The notes: generated by a model from the letters alone, not told the origin. A DNA stretch of 34,184 bases from Methylobrevis pamukkalensis (GCF_001720135.1 NZ_MCRJ01000031.1:1-34184), one strand, 5' to 3'. Positions 1 through 10,187 are shown, numbered from the stretch's first letter. Numbers and translations: made by a program.

Positions 1-549
1 GTCCGCAAGGGGGAGCAGAAGGAGCCGGGCTTCATGGCTCTCAACCCGAACGGCAAGGTGCCTGTGCTGGTCGATGATGTGAACGGCGAGCGGCTGGTCC
101 TGACGGAAAGCGCGGCCATCCTCGTCCACCTGGCGGAGAAGACCGGCAAGCTGCTTCCGGAAAGCGGTGCCGCCCGCGCCCGTGTCTTCGAGCAGCTCTT
201 CTTTCATGCGTCCGGCCTGAGCCCTGCCTTCGGCAATACCGGCTTCTTCAGGCGCTCGTCGCCCGAGCCGCAGCCGATCGCAGAGGGCCGCTTCGCCGGC
301 GAGGCCGAGCGCATCCTCGGTCTTCTCGACGCGGCGCTGGCCGACCGGGCCTTTGCCGCCGGTGATGTGTTCACGATCGCGGACATCGCCCATTTCGGCT
401 GGCTGTGGCGCCGGCAGTTCCCCGGCCTGACGCTCGACGGCCGGCCCAACCTGGCCCGCTGGTACGACGAGGTTGCCGCCCGGCCGGCCGTGCAGCGCGC
501 CGTCGCCCGCGTCGAGGCCCTGGTCGAGCTCCACCCGCCCGCCGCCTGA
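1..549 (+). CDS. Glutathione S-transferase family protein (5' end outside window)
   Basis: The frame is open from the first base, so the gene begins before the window; the ATG at 34 lies inside the domain and is not the start. What remains is the end of the thioredoxin-like GST domain, with the KVPVL segment carrying the cis-proline of the glutathione site, followed by LTESAAI, whose Glu-Ser pair normally contacts the gamma-glutamyl group. An all-helical C-terminal domain follows, with the typical TIADIAHFGWLW segment. GSTs conjugate glutathione to electrophiles or isomerise and dehalogenate substrates in the cytoplasm; the substrate cannot be told from this fragment. A crotonase-fold gene follows after 45 bases on the same strand and may share its transcript. 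Confidence 0.85.
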   Translation, partial: VRKGEQKEPGFMALNPNGKVPVLVDDVNGERLVLTESAAILVHLAEKTGKLLPESGAARARVFEQLFFHASGLSPAFGNTGFFRRSSPEPQPIAEGRFAGEAERILGLLDAALADRAFAAGDVFTIADIAHFGWLWRRQFPGLTLDGRPNLARWYDEVAARPAVQRAVARVEALVELHPPAA

Positions 550-594
550 TCCTTCCCGTCCATTCGCCCGATTCAAGACAGCAGGAGAACAACC

Positions 595-1364
595 ATGTCC
601 CCTTTCAGCACCTACAAGTATTCCTTCGCCAATGCCCGCCTGACCCGTTCGGAAAGCGGCGTCCTCGAAGTCGCGCTGCACACCGATGGTGGCAAGCTGG
701 TCTTCAACGGCCACACCCATGAGCAGTTCGTCGATCTCTTCCATCAGATCGGTTCGGACGCCGACAACCGGGTCGTGATCCTCACCGGCTCCGGCGATGC
801 CTTCATGGACGCGATCAGCCCCGAGGGCTTCGATTTCTTCTCGCCGCGCGGTACGACAAGATCTACCGCGAGGGCAAGAAGGTCCTGATGAACATCCTCG
901 ACATCGAGGTGCCGCTGATTGCCGCCCTGAACGGGCCCGTCCTGCTGCACTCGGAATATGTGCTGCTCGCCGACATCGTGCTCGCAACGCCGGAGACCGT
1001 TTTCCAGGACAAGCCGCATTTCGACTTCGGCATCGTGCCCGGCGATGGCGTGAACCTGCTGTGGCCGGAGGTGATCGGCAGCGTGCGCGGCCGCCATTTC
1101 ATCCTCACGCGGCAGGTTCTCGACGCCCGGACCGCCAGGGAATGGGGCGCCGTCAACGAGATCGTGCCGGCGGAAGACCTGCTGGCCCGCGCGCGCGAAA
1201 TCGCCGAGGGCCTGGCCGCCCTGCCGCCGCTGACCAGCCGCTACACCCGCATCGCCCTGACCCAGAAACTGCGCCGGATCGTCGACGAGGGCGCCGGTTA
1301 CGGCCTTGCGCTGGAAGGGATCAGTGCCGCCGAAGTCGCCCGCTCCATGGCGGCACAGGGCTGA
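595..1364 (+). CDS. Crotonase-superfamily hydrolase, 6-oxocamphor hydrolase-like, one-base frameshift near 850
   Basis: The N-terminal part reads in frame from ATG 595 until about 850, and the rest continues in another frame through the stop at 1364. Adding one base near 850 (in GCGCGGTACGAC) joins them into a 256-residue protein, the size of 6-oxocamphor hydrolase. From memory of that enzyme, its catalytic His, His, His, Asp and Glu appear to have counterparts here: His in FNGHTHEQF, His in GPVLLHSE, His in KPHFDFG, Asp in VPGDGV and Glu in LALEG. That family cleaves cyclic beta-diketones by a retro-Claisen reaction without needing CoA. An ordinary enoyl-CoA hydratase is the alternative, but the FQDxPHF and VPGDG motifs favour the diketone hydrolase branch. 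The break is probably a sequence error. Confidence 0.75.
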
Positions 1365-1435
1365 TCATGGCCCCGTCATCATCAAGACTCCCGAACGGAA
1401 GAAACTGATCATGTCCCTGCAATCAGCCGTGCTTC

Positions 1436-1463
1436 GTGACGGGGACCGAGGCCTCGCCGTCAC
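1436..1463. terminator. Hairpin between convergent genes
   Basis: GTGACGG and CCGTCAC form a perfect 7-bp stem around a 14-base loop that itself contains the palindrome CGAGGCCTCG. It overlaps the stop codon of the minus-strand membrane protein and lies 72 bases after the crotonase gene, so it could end transcripts from both sides. There is no clear T-tract, so its role as an intrinsic terminator is uncertain. Confidence 0.4.
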
Positions 1464-2035
1464 TGATCGCGCGCGAGATCCGCCATCAGCTTTCGCCGGT
1501 CGCGCCTGCCCCGGATCTGCTCCGTCCAGAGTTCCTCGCTGCGCAGCGCAGTCGTTGCTCCGTCCCCGCGGATGAGAAAGGTTCTGCGGGCACCCACCGG
1601 GAGATCTTCCGAACCGTAGATCCCGACGGCCTCGACCGTCATCCGGCGGAAGCTGGAAGGCGGGCGTGCGGCCGCGGCGAAGGCCTGCCGGACAAGGTCG
1701 CCGAAGGAACCGAGGTCACGGCTGGCTCCCGCTTCCAGCGGGCCCTGCCGGGTTGTGCCCTCCGTATCGATGTTGGTCACCGCGCCGGCGACATCGCCGC
1801 CCTCCAGAGCTAGCCGGATCTGGACACTCGAGACGTAGACCGCACCGGAACTCATGTTGGCGAGCAGGCAGCGCGCGGCAAGTCCTTCACCCGCGCCTCG
1901 GGTGATCACGAGCGTCGCGCGAAGGCTGCTCCGGTAGCTGCTGATGAACACCTGCAGATAGACGAGCCAGACGACCAGGGTTCCGGCGCTGGTGAGCGCC
2001 GAGACCGCGTCGCTGTTGCTGGCGATCCAGTCCAC
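1460..2035 (-). CDS. Hypothetical membrane-anchored protein
   Basis: I do not recognise the family. The chosen start is GTG at 2035, because a GGGAGGG ribosome-binding sequence lies 8 bases before it; an upstream in-frame start at 2101 would add 22 residues of low-complexity sequence. The product is 191 residues with one predicted membrane segment at about residues 11-33 (TSAGTLVVWLVYLQVF region) and a soluble remainder, probably cytoplasmic, rich in beta-type sequence (residues about 40-130) and ending in a charged RGRRDRRK stretch. It lies 76 bases after gcd on the same strand, so it may be co-transcribed with the glucose dehydrogenase. No function can be assigned. Confidence 0.6.
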   Translation of the reverse strand: MDWIASNSDAVSALTSAGTLVVWLVYLQVFISSYRSSLRATLVITRGAGEGLAARCLLANMSSGAVYVSSVQIRLALEGGDVAGAVTNIDTEGTTRQGPLEAGASRDLGSFGDLVRQAFAAAARPPSSFRRMTVEAVGIYGSEDLPVGARRTFLIRGDGATTALRSEELWTEQIRGRRDRRKLMADLARDQ

Positions 2036-2111
2036 CGTCTTGCCCTCCCGCCGTCCGGTGTCTGCGGGGCGGCAAAAGGGCGCGCCTCGCAAGCATTGCA
2101 CGCCTCAAGGC

Positions 2112-4531
2112 CTACCCGCGTTGCGGGAGCGCGTAGGCGATAACCTCGTCGCCGATCGGTGTCTCCATGAAGTGATGTCCGCCGGTCATGATGACCACAT
2201 ACTGACGGCCGCCGACCTCATAGGTCATCGGTGTCGCCTGGCCGCCCGCCGGCAGCGAGTCCTGCCATACGGTCTCTCCGGTCTCGATATCGATCGCCCG
2301 GATGAGACCGTCCGTGGCGGCGGCGATGAAGATCAGGCCGCCCGCGGTCACGACCGAGCCGCCGTTGTTGGGGGTGCCGATCGAGATCGGCAGCATGGAC
2401 GGAATGCCGAACGGGCCGTTGTTCAGGGCCTGGCCGAACGGCCGGTCCCACAGCGTCTCGCCGGTGGCGAGGTCGATCGCCCGGATGCCGCCATAGGGCG
2501 GTTCCTTGCACAGCAGATTGGTGACGGGCAAGCGCCAGCCCGCGTTGACGTCGATGGCGTAGGGGGTGCCGGCCTGCGGGTCGCCGGCGCCTTCCGCGCC
2601 GCCTTCACCGAGGCTGCCCCCGCGCTCCTCGCCGCGGGCGACCCAGCCCTGCGCGTCGGCCTCCGCGCGGGGCACGAGCCGGTTGTGGTTCGGCATGTCG
2701 TTGTAGTTGGCAATGAGGATGCCGCGGCTGGGATCGACCGTGACGCCGCCCCAGTCCGAGCCGCCGTTGTAGCCGGGGTACTGGATCCAGTGCGTGTCGC
2801 TCGTCGGCGCCGTGTAGATGCCCTCGTAGTGGGCCTGCCGGAACTGGATGCGGCAGATCATCTGGTCGATGGGCGACATGCCCCACATCGAGGCTTCGGT
2901 CAGCTCCGGCTTGCGCAGGGTGTGGTAGGTCGAGAATGGCTGGGTCGGCGAGCGCTCCTCCGGTTCGACGCCGCCCTGGGGAACCGGCCGTTCCTCGACG
3001 CCCGTCAGCGGCTGGCCGGTCCGGCGGTCGAGGACGTAGAGATCGCCCTGCTTGCTCGGCAGGACCAGCGCCGGCACGGTGCCCCCTTGCGCGGGGAAGT
3101 CGATCAGGGTCGCCTGCGAGCCGAGGTCATAGTCCCACACGTCCTTGTGGACCGTCTGGAACGACCAGACCGGATCGCCGGTGGTCACGTCGATGGCCGT
3201 GAGCGAGGTGGAGAAGCGGTTCTCCGCCTCCGTCCGGCTGCCGCTCCAGTAGTCGACGGCCGAATTGCCCATCGGCAGGTAGACGAGGCCCAGCTGCTCG
3301 TCGCCGGTCGCGGTGGTCCACATGTTCGGGGTGCCGCGCGTGTAGATCGCGTCGCCGGGCGGCGGCGCCGGCAGGTCGGGCTGGGTCATGTCCCACGCCC
3401 AGCGCAGTTCGCCGGTGACGGCGTCGAAGCCCTTGATCACGCCGGAGGGGGCGTCGCGCTTCTGGCCGTCGAGGACCTGGTGGCCGATCACCACGACGCC
3501 GCGCACGATGGTGGGTGCCGAGGTCATGGACACCATGCCCGGAACGATGTCGCCCATATTCTCCGAGGTCGAGACCTGCCCGTTGCCGCCGAAATCCGCA
3601 CAGGGCTCGCCCGTGGTGGCGTCGACCGCGATCAGGCGGGCGCGAGGGTGCCCTCGATGATGCGGCGGGCGCAGGCCGCGCCCGCATCGGCGCCGGGGGC
3701 CTCGAAATAGGCAACGCCGCGGCAGGCCGCCGTGTAGGGAATGTTCTCGTCGGAGACCTGCGGGTCATATCGCCAGCGTTCCTCGCCGGTTGCGGCGTCA
3801 TAGGCGATGATGATGTTCTTCGGAGTGCAGACGAAGAGGCTGTCGCCGACCTTGAGCGGCGTGTTCTCGGCGCCGTACTTGTCCTGCGCCAGCTCCGACT
3901 GAGGCAGGTCGCCGGTGTGGACCAGCCAGACGCGTTCGAGGTCGCCGACGTTGTCGCGGTTGATCTGGTCGAGCGGCGAATAGCGCCGCGCCGAGTAGGT
4001 TCCGCCATAGGCGGGCCAGTCGGCGCCGGCATCCTGCAGGGACGGCTCGGTCATCGTGTCGTTGCCGGGGGGCGGCACGGCGCGCGCGAGGATCGGCGGC
4101 GCGCTGGCCGAGATCGCCCAGCCTGCTGCCACCGCGACAACGATCACCGCCGCAATCGCCGTCCACGCATGGCCGGGCCGGATCGACGTCTGGCGAAGCG
4201 CGGGGAGCACGGCAAGCACCGGCACCAGCAGCACCAGCGGCGGGATCACGCGCGGGACGAGCGCCCAGCCGTTGACCCCGACTTCCCAGAAGGCCCAGGC
4301 GACGGTCAGCGCCACGACGAGGCAGTAGAGCCATGCGCCGGCGGCCCGGCGCAGGACGAGCAACAGGCCCGAGATCCCCAGTCCGATGCCGGCGAAAAGG
4401 TAATAGAGCGAGCCGCCAAGCGTGGCCAGCCAGGCGCCGCCGATGAGAAGCACGACGCCGATCAGCAGAATGATGGCGCCGAGCAGGCGAACGGCCCAAC
4501 GCGCCGGGCCGGACGTTGCGTGATCCTGCAT
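2112..4531 (-). CDS. gcd: Membrane-bound PQQ-dependent glucose dehydrogenase, one-base frameshift near 3645
   Basis: This quinoprotein oxidises glucose and other aldoses in the periplasm and passes electrons to ubiquinone. The N-terminal 140 or so residues hold about five membrane helices (AIILLIGVVLLIGG and following), the usual anchor of this family. An eight-bladed PQQ propeller follows, with the segments WSFQTVHKDVWDYD and PSKQGDLYVLDRRTGQPL, whose Lys and neighbours belong to the PQQ site, and the C-terminal GGHHFMETPIGDEVIAYALP. The upstream and downstream parts lie in two frames. Restoring a single base in CTCGCGCCCGCC (an A, giving L-D-A-R-L-I-A-V-D) repairs the gene to 806 residues, close to the family norm of about 800. 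ATG 4531 has GGAGG 10 bases upstream. It diverges from the cyo oxidase operon, its likely electron sink. Confidence 0.9.
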
Positions 4532-4708
4532 GGTCTGGAGGCCTCCCGTTCCGTGGAAAGCGACCGAACAGGGGCAAACTGTGATTGTTCCCCGATTTTA
4601 CGCGGCGGCCTCCGGATGACGGGATGGACCGGGAACACTTCGGGCGCGTCTCCGTTCGGTGCGCGGCGATCCGGCGGCAAGGCTGCGGACGACGAGGGGA
4701 CAACGGAC
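4532..4708. promoter_or_regulatory. Divergent control region between gcd and cyoA
   Basis: This 177-base gap must carry promoters for both gcd (minus) and cyoABCD (plus). It contains GAACA and TGTTC as an interrupted inverted repeat with GGGG and CCCC just inside and outside the arms (about 4566-4595), a possible regulator site. No clear -35/-10 pair stands out, so the promoters are not placed. Confidence 0.4.
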
Positions 4709-5665
4709 ATGAGGCAGGCGCTGCACATGGCGCCTCCGCTGGTCGCGAGCGTGCTGCTGGCAGGCTGCGGGGGAGGGGTGCTGGATCCGCAGGGACCGGT
4801 CGGCATGGGCAACCGGCAGATCCTGCTCAATTCGCTTGCCGTCATGCTGGTGATCGTCGTGCCGACGATCATCGGTACGCTGGCCTTCGCGTGGTGGTTC
4901 CGCGCCTCGAACCCGAAGGCGCGCTACAACCCCGGCTTCACCTATTCCGGCCGCATCGAGCTCATCGTCTGGTCGATCCCGACCCTGACGATCCTCTTCC
5001 TCGGTGGCCTGATCTACTACGGCTCGCACCACCTCGACCCGCGCCGGCCACTGGGCTCTGCCGACCGCACGCTGGAGATCCAGGTGGTCGCGCTCGACTG
5101 GAAGTGGCTGTTCATCTATCCCGACCGGCAGATCGCCACCGTCAACGAACTCGCCATGCCGGCCGGGGTGCCGGTCCGCTTCCGCCTGACCTCGGGCAGC
5201 GTGATGAACGTGTTCTTCGTGCCCCAGCTCGGCACGATGATCTACGCCATGAACGGCATGGAGAGCGAACTCCACCTTCAGGCCGACCATGCCGGCGAGC
5301 TCTACGGGCAGGGCGCCCACTACAGCGGCGCCGGCTTTCCCGGCATGAACTTCACGGTCCACGTGCTGCCGCAGGACGCGTACGACCGGTGGGCGGACAC
5401 GCTGGGCCGCGGCACGGAGGTTCTGAACGCCGAGACCTACCGCGCGCTCGCCCGGCAGAGCCAGGACGTCGCGCCGTTCGGCTACGGCGAGGTGGAGGCG
5501 GGTCTGTTCGACGCCATCGTGCGGCAGGCGCTGCCGCCGGCGCGCGGACCCGATGACGGGCGCGGCGGCGCACCGGAAATCCATCCGCTGCCGCTGGAGG
5601 CCAGCATCTGCACCACGCGCGTGGACACCGCGCGGATGCCCCTCGACGTCGAGAAGGGAGGCTGA
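4709..5665 (+). CDS. cyoA: Cytochrome bo3 ubiquinol oxidase subunit II
   Basis: Subunit II of the terminal quinol oxidase, anchored in the membrane with a periplasmic cupredoxin-fold domain. The 318-residue product has a lipoprotein signal ending LLAGC (lipidated Cys20), then two membrane helices at about residues 40-62 and 85-105, then the soluble domain. The CuA ligand set of cytochrome c oxidases is absent; instead the segment [16 protein letters not shown] and [11 protein letters not shown] are the CyoA pattern, which shows a quinol-using enzyme. ATG 4709 gives the lipobox at the right distance and has GAGGGG upstream. The stop at 5663-5665 is two bases from the cyoB start, so the genes form one operon. 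The open frame upstream of 4709 is only the shadow of gcd. Confidence 0.92.
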   Translation: MRQALHMAPPLVASVLLAGCGGGVLDPQGPVGMGNRQILLNSLAVMLVIVVPTIIGTLAFAWWFRASNPKARYNPGFTYSGRIELIVWSIPTLTILFLGGLIYYGSHHLDPRRPLGSADRTLEIQVVALDWKWLFIYPDRQIATVNELAMPAGVPVRFRLTSGSVMNVFFVPQLGTMIYAMNGMESELHLQADHAGELYGQGAHYSGAGFPGMNFTVHVLPQDAYDRWADTLGRGTEVLNAETYRALARQSQDVAPFGYGEVEAGLFDAIVRQALPPARGPDDGRGGAPEIHPLPLEASICTTRVDTARMPLDVEKGG

Positions 5666-5667
5666 GC

Positions 5668-7669
5668 ATGCTGGGCAAGCTGGACTGGGCGGCCATCCCC
5701 CTCGAGGAGCCCATCCCCCTGATCGCCGCCGTGGTCGTCTTCCTGGGGATGATCGGCGTGGCGGCGTGGATCACCCGGCGCGGCTGGTGGTCCTATCTCT
5801 GGCACGAGTGGATCACCTCGGTCGATCACAAGCGCATCGGCGTGATGTACATCGTGCTGGCCGTGCTGATGCTGCTGCGCGGCTTCGTCGATGCCATCAT
5901 GATGCGCACGCACCAGACGGCGACCCTGTTCGGCGAGGGCTACCTGCCGCCGGATCACTACGACCAGATCTTTTCGGCCCACGGCACGATCATGATCTTC
6001 TTCGCGGCGATGCCCTTCGTCATCGGCCTGATGAATTTCGTCGTGCCGCTGCAGCTCGGCGTGCGGGATGTCGCCTTTCCCACGCTCAATTCCGTCGGCT
6101 TCTGGCTGACGGCGTCGGGGGCTCTTCTCGTCAACATGTCGCTGGTGATCGGCGAGTTCGCGCGCACCGGCTGGCTGCCCTATGCGCCGCTGTCGGAACT
6201 CGAATATTCCCCCGGCGTCGGCGTCGACTACTATCTCTGGGCGATCCAGATCTCCGGCGTCGGCACGCTGGTGACGGGCGTCAATCTCGTGACGACCATC
6301 CTGAAGATGCGTGCGCCTGGCATGGGCTATCTGCGCATGCCGATCTTCTGCTGGACGTCGCTCGCCTCCTGCATCCTGATCGTGGCGGCCTTCCCGATCC
6401 TGACGGCGACGCTGGCGATGCTGACGCTCGACCGCTATCTCGCTTCCACTTCTTCACCAATGACGCCGGCGGCAACCCGATGATGTTCGTGAACCTCATC
6501 TGGGCATGGGGGCATCCGGAGGTCTACATCCTCGTCCTGCCCGCCTTCGGCCTGTTCTCCGAGATCTTCTCGACCTTCTCGTCGAAGCCGCTGTTCGGCT
6601 ACCGCTCGATGGTGGCGGCGACGCTGTTCATCTGCGTCGTCTCCTTCACGGTCTGGCTGCACCACTTCTTCACGATGGGGGCAGGTGCCAACGTCAACGC
6701 GGCCTTCGGCATCGCCACCTCCGTGATTGCGGTGGGAACCGGCGTGAAGATCTACAACTGGATGTTCACGATGTATGGCGGTCGCATCCGCTTCGACACG
6801 CCGATGCTGTGGGCGCTGGGCTTCATCACCACCTTCACGGTCGGCGGCATGACGGGCGTGCTGCTGGCGGTCCCGGCGGCCGACTTCGTGCTGCACAATT
6901 CGATGTTCCTGGTGGCGCATTTCCACAACGTCATCATCTCCGGCGTCCTGTTCGGCGCCTTCGCCGGCTACACCTTCTGGTTCCCGAGGCCTTCGGCTTC
7001 AGGCTGCACGAGGGCTGGGGCAAGGCCGCCTTCTGGTTCACCCTGCTCGGCTTCATCCTCGTCTTCGTGCCGCTCTACATCGTCGGCCTGCAGGGCATGA
7101 CGCGGCGGCTGCAGAGCGTGCCGGTCGATGGCTGGGCGCCGGCGCTGCTCGTGGCGCTCCTTGGCGTCGCGGTGATGATCGTCGGCGCCGCGTGCCAGAT
7201 CATCCAGCTCGTCGTCTCGATCCGCCAGCGCGAGAGCCTGCGCGACGAGACCGGCGACCCCTGGGACGGCCGGTCGCTGGAATGGTCGACGCCCTCGCCG
7301 CCGCCGGCCTTCAACTTCGCCCGCCTGCCGCATGTGGAGGACGAAGAGCCCTACTGGAGCATCAAGCAGCGCGCCATCGAGGGGCAGTCGCCGGAGGTCC
7401 CGGAGAGCTACGAGCCGATCGAGATGCCGAAGAACAGCCCGACCGGCTTCGTCAGCGCCTTCTTTGCCACGGTGATCGGCTTTGCGCTGATCTGGCACAT
7501 CTGGTGGCTGGCGATCGTGGGCCTTGCCGGTGCCTATGCCACCTTCGTGGTCTTCGCCTGGCGCGACGAGGCCGACTACGAGATACCGGCCGGGGAGGTC
7601 GAACGCGTCGACCGGGCGCGGCTCGAGACGCGCGAAGCGTGGTACCGGCGCCGCGAGGGGGTCGCATGA
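5668..7669 (+). CDS. cyoB: Cytochrome bo3 ubiquinol oxidase subunit I, two one-base frameshifts (near 6442 and 6986)
   Basis: The catalytic heme-copper subunit, which reduces oxygen to water and pumps protons. Three consecutive frames together give one 667-residue protein, against about 663 in E. coli. Restoring one G in CTCGCTTCC (6442) gives RYLGFHFFTND, and one base in TTCCCGAGGCC (6986) gives WFP-x-AFGFRLH. Ligands are all present: His in SAHGTIMIF, His and Tyr in WGHPEVYIL (the CuB His-Tyr crosslink), two His in WLHHFFTMG, and the two heme His in VAHFHNVI. The ubiquinol-site residues Arg and Asp in [12 protein letters not shown] and His and Gln in HYDQIF mark it as a quinol rather than cytochrome c oxidase. 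Its stop overlaps the cyoC start by four bases. Confidence 0.92.
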
Positions 7670-8367
7670 GCGGGACATCAGCCACCGGCAGCCTGCCGAG
7701 CGACATCTCCGCCCGGAGCAGCGAGCAGGATCCCTATCGGGTCGGCCGCCATGACGGGCATGGACACAGACACGGTTCGATGGGCCACGGGGAGGGTGGT
7801 CCCGCCTCGCGCTACGTGACGGTGACCTACGGCTTCTGGATGTTCCTGCTCTCCGACATCATCATGTTCTCGGCCTTCTTCGCCGGATATGCGGTCCTGT
7901 CCGGCGCAACGGCCGGCGGCCCTGCCGCTCGCGAGCTGTTCGAGCTGCCGCGGGTCGCCCTCCAGACAGGGCTGCTGCTGACGTCGAGTTTCACCTGCGG
8001 TCTCGGCAGCCTCGCCAGCCACCGCCGCGACATGGTCTGGACCCAGATCTGGCTGCTGGTGACCGGGCTGCTCGGCGCCGGATTTCTGGCGCTCGAGATG
8101 CAGGAGTTCGCGGTCATGGTCGCCGACAGCGCCGGTCCCACGCGCAGCGCCTTCCTGTCGTCCTTCTTCGCGCTCGTCGGCTGCCACGGCCTGCATGTCG
8201 GGCTCGGCCTGCTGTGGCTCGGCACCATGATGGCCCAGATCTGGGTCAAGGGCTTTCGCGACGACATCCTTCGACGCCTGCACTGCTTCAACCTGTTCTG
8301 GCACGCGCTCGACATCGTGTGGATCGCGATCTTCAACCTGGTCTACCTGCTCGGAGCAAGCGCATGA
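7666..8367 (+). CDS. cyoC: Cytochrome bo3 ubiquinol oxidase subunit III
   Basis: Non-catalytic heme-copper oxidase subunit III, supporting the stability and proton uptake of subunit I. The 233-residue protein has a His- and Gly-rich N-terminal tail (residues about 25-45) and then five predicted membrane helices starting at the GFWMFLLSDIIMFSAFFAGY segment, including CHGLHVGLGLLWL and the C-terminal HCFNLFWHALDIVWI, all typical of the family. The start ATG at 7666 overlaps the cyoB stop as ATGA, and the end overlaps cyoD in the same way, so translation is probably coupled along the operon. Confidence 0.92.
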   Translation: MSGTSATGSLPSDISARSSEQDPYRVGRHDGHGHRHGSMGHGEGGPASRYVTVTYGFWMFLLSDIIMFSAFFAGYAVLSGATAGGPAARELFELPRVALQTGLLLTSSFTCGLGSLASHRRDMVWTQIWLLVTGLLGAGFLALEMQEFAVMVADSAGPTRSAFLSSFFALVGCHGLHVGLGLLWLGTMMAQIWVKGFRDDILRRLHCFNLFWHALDIVWIAIFNLVYLLGASA

Positions 8368-8771
8368 CCGCCAAGGACCATCGCGAGGATCATCCCCCGG
8401 ACATGGACGACGCGGCGCCCGGCGAGGAGGCGGTCAATTCCCGCGAGCCGGCCGGCGGGCTCCGCGGCTACGTCATCGGCTTCGGCCTGGCGATCCTGCT
8501 CACGGCGGCCTCCTTTGCCGTGGTCCAGACCGACCTCGTCTACCCCCCGGCCGTCATCTCGGCGCTCGTCGTGCTGGCGATCGGCCAGATGGGCGTGCAC
8601 CTCGTCTTCTTCCTCCACCTGACGACCGGACCCGACAACACCAACAATGCGGTGGCGCTCGCCTTCGGCGTGTTCGTCGTCGTCCTCGTCGTGCTGGGGT
8701 CGATCTGGATCATGTCGCATCTGAATCACAACATGATGCCCATGCACCAGATGAGCCGGGCAGGCGGGTAG
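8364..8771 (+). CDS. cyoD: Cytochrome bo3 ubiquinol oxidase subunit IV
   Basis: Small subunit IV of the bo3 oxidase, thought to assist assembly of subunit I. The product has 135 residues: a hydrophilic, acidic N-terminal tail to about residue 37, then three membrane helices, beginning with YVIGFGLAILLTAASFAVV and containing the family-typical QMGVHLVFFLHL. The tail is longer than in E. coli CyoD (about 109 residues). The ATG overlaps the cyoC stop by four bases. The C-terminus is Met- and His-rich (NHNMMPMHQM), a usual feature. A cation antiporter gene starts four bases after the stop, so the operon does not end here. Confidence 0.9.
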   Translation: MTAKDHREDHPPDMDDAAPGEEAVNSREPAGGLRGYVIGFGLAILLTAASFAVVQTDLVYPPAVISALVVLAIGQMGVHLVFFLHLTTGPDNTNNAVALAFGVFVVVLVVLGSIWIMSHLNHNMMPMHQMSRAGG

Positions 8772-8775
8772 GCCA

Positions 8776-10112
8776 GTGCTGTCGATCTTCGATCTTCTTG
8801 CCCTCCTGCTGGCGGCCACCGCCGGCTTCGCCTGGGTCAATCACGTCTATCTCGGCCTGCCGCACACGATCGGCCTCATGATCATGGGGCTCCTGTCGTC
8901 GCTGCTTCTGATCGCCGGAGAGCTGCTCGTTCCCCGCGTCCACATCTACGAAGACCTGACCAGCATCATCCGCCACATCGATTTCCAGAGGATCGTGCTC
9001 GACGGCATGCTCGCCTTCCTCCTGTTTGCCGGCGCGCTGCATGTGGATTTCTCGCAGATGCGGCGCCGTCGCTGGTCGATCGGTGCGATGGCGACGGTCG
9101 CGTGGTGATCTCGACCGCCGTGATCGGCACCGGCCTCTGGCTGCTCGCCCCGCTGATCGGCCTGACGATCCCCTACCTTTGGGCGCTGGTGTTCGGTGTG
9201 CTGATCAGCCCGACCGATCCGGTCGCCGTGCTGGCGATCCTCAAGACCGTGACGGTGCCGAAGTCGCTGGAGATCGACATGTCCGGCGAAAGCCTCTTCA
9301 ACGACGGGGTGGCGGTCGTCCTGTTCTCCGTGCTGCTGGCGGCGGCGACCGGCACGGAGGAGCTCGGGGTTGCCCGTGTCGCCGAGATGCTGGCGGTAGA
9401 AACGCTCGGCGGGGCGCTGATCGGGCTCGCCGCAGGCTATGTCGCCTATCGCGCCACGCGCCGCCTCGACGACTACGCGATCGAGGTTCTCATCTCCATC
9501 GCGCTGGCGATGGGGGCCTTCTCGCTGGCGACGCATCTCCACGCCAGCGGCCCGCTCGCCGTGGTCGTCGCGGGGCTCTACCTCGGCAACCGGGGGCCGC
9601 GGGATGCGCTGAGCGACGAGACGCAACGCTACCTGTTCGGCTACTGGACGCTGGTCGACGAGATCCTGAACTCGATCCTGTTCCTGCTCATCGGGCTCGA
9701 GGTGCTGGTGCTGCGCTTCGACTGGTCCCACTCGCTGGCCGCCCTCTGCCTCATCCCGGTGATCGTCGCGGCGCGGTTCACGGCGGCGGCAATTCCGGTG
9801 CTCGTGCTGCAACGCTGGCAGTCCTTCGCGCCGGGCAGCATCGCGATCCTGACCTGGGGCGGGCTGCGCGGCGGCATCTCCATCGCGCTCGCCCTGTCCC
9901 TGCCGGAGACGCCCGAGAAGCCGATCCTGCTGACGGCAACCTATTGCGCGGTCATCTTCACCCTCGCCGTGCAGGGCCTGACACTGAAACGCGTCATACG
10001 GCACTATTGCACGAAGCCGCAGGTGGCAGAGCCCAGGCAGGCCGAAACGCGGCCGGGGTCGCCCGGGCGGACGGGTGCCAGAAAAGGCGGGGGAGAGTCG
10101 AAACGCCCCTGA
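8776..10112 (+). CDS. CPA1-family Na+(K+)/H+ antiporter, one-base frameshift near 9100
   Basis: A membrane exchanger of the NhaP/NHE type, swapping cytoplasmic Na+ or K+ for protons. The hydrophobic N-terminal part starts at GTG 8776, four bases after cyoD. The main part continues in another frame after about 9100, where restoring one G in GGTCGCGTGG gives AMATVGVVIST. The repaired protein has 445 residues with about 12 membrane helices. Family hallmarks are ISPTDPVAVLAIL and GESLFNDGVAVVLF, whose Asn-Asp pair forms the ion site, and ILTWGGLRGGISIALAL. The polar C-terminal tail (about 40 residues) is short. Placement as a fifth gene of the cyo operon suggests linkage of proton pumping to cation or pH balance, which is an inference. 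Confidence 0.85.
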
Positions 10113-10187
10113 AGGTGGGAGGATGCCGGATCGATGTCGTCTCGCCGGCGGCAGAGAGGTGCCGCGCGGCCGGGAATTCTCCCGTTG

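Noticed and set aside
1360-1459. Repeated GCTGATCATG/ACTGATCATG words and a short start-like frame (MSLQSAVLRDG) at 1411
   Set aside because: The frame soon runs into sequence antisense to the membrane protein gene and shows no family features. It could be a relic of a gene start but cannot be supported.
1992-3710. Long plus-strand open frame (572 codons) opposite gcd
   Set aside because: It is antisense to conserved PQQ dehydrogenase sequence, is Arg/Ala/Asp-rich without domains, and has no ribosome-binding site. High GC content creates such shadows.
3515-4708. Upstream extension of the cyoA frame
   Set aside because: The frame is open only because it is antisense to gcd. The lipoprotein signal at ATG 4709 fixes the true start.
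4709-10112. aa3-type cytochrome c oxidase instead of bo3 quinol oxidase
   Set aside because: Subunit II lacks the CuA ligands and subunit I keeps the ubiquinol-site residues (Arg, Asp, His, Gln), so it is a quinol oxidase.
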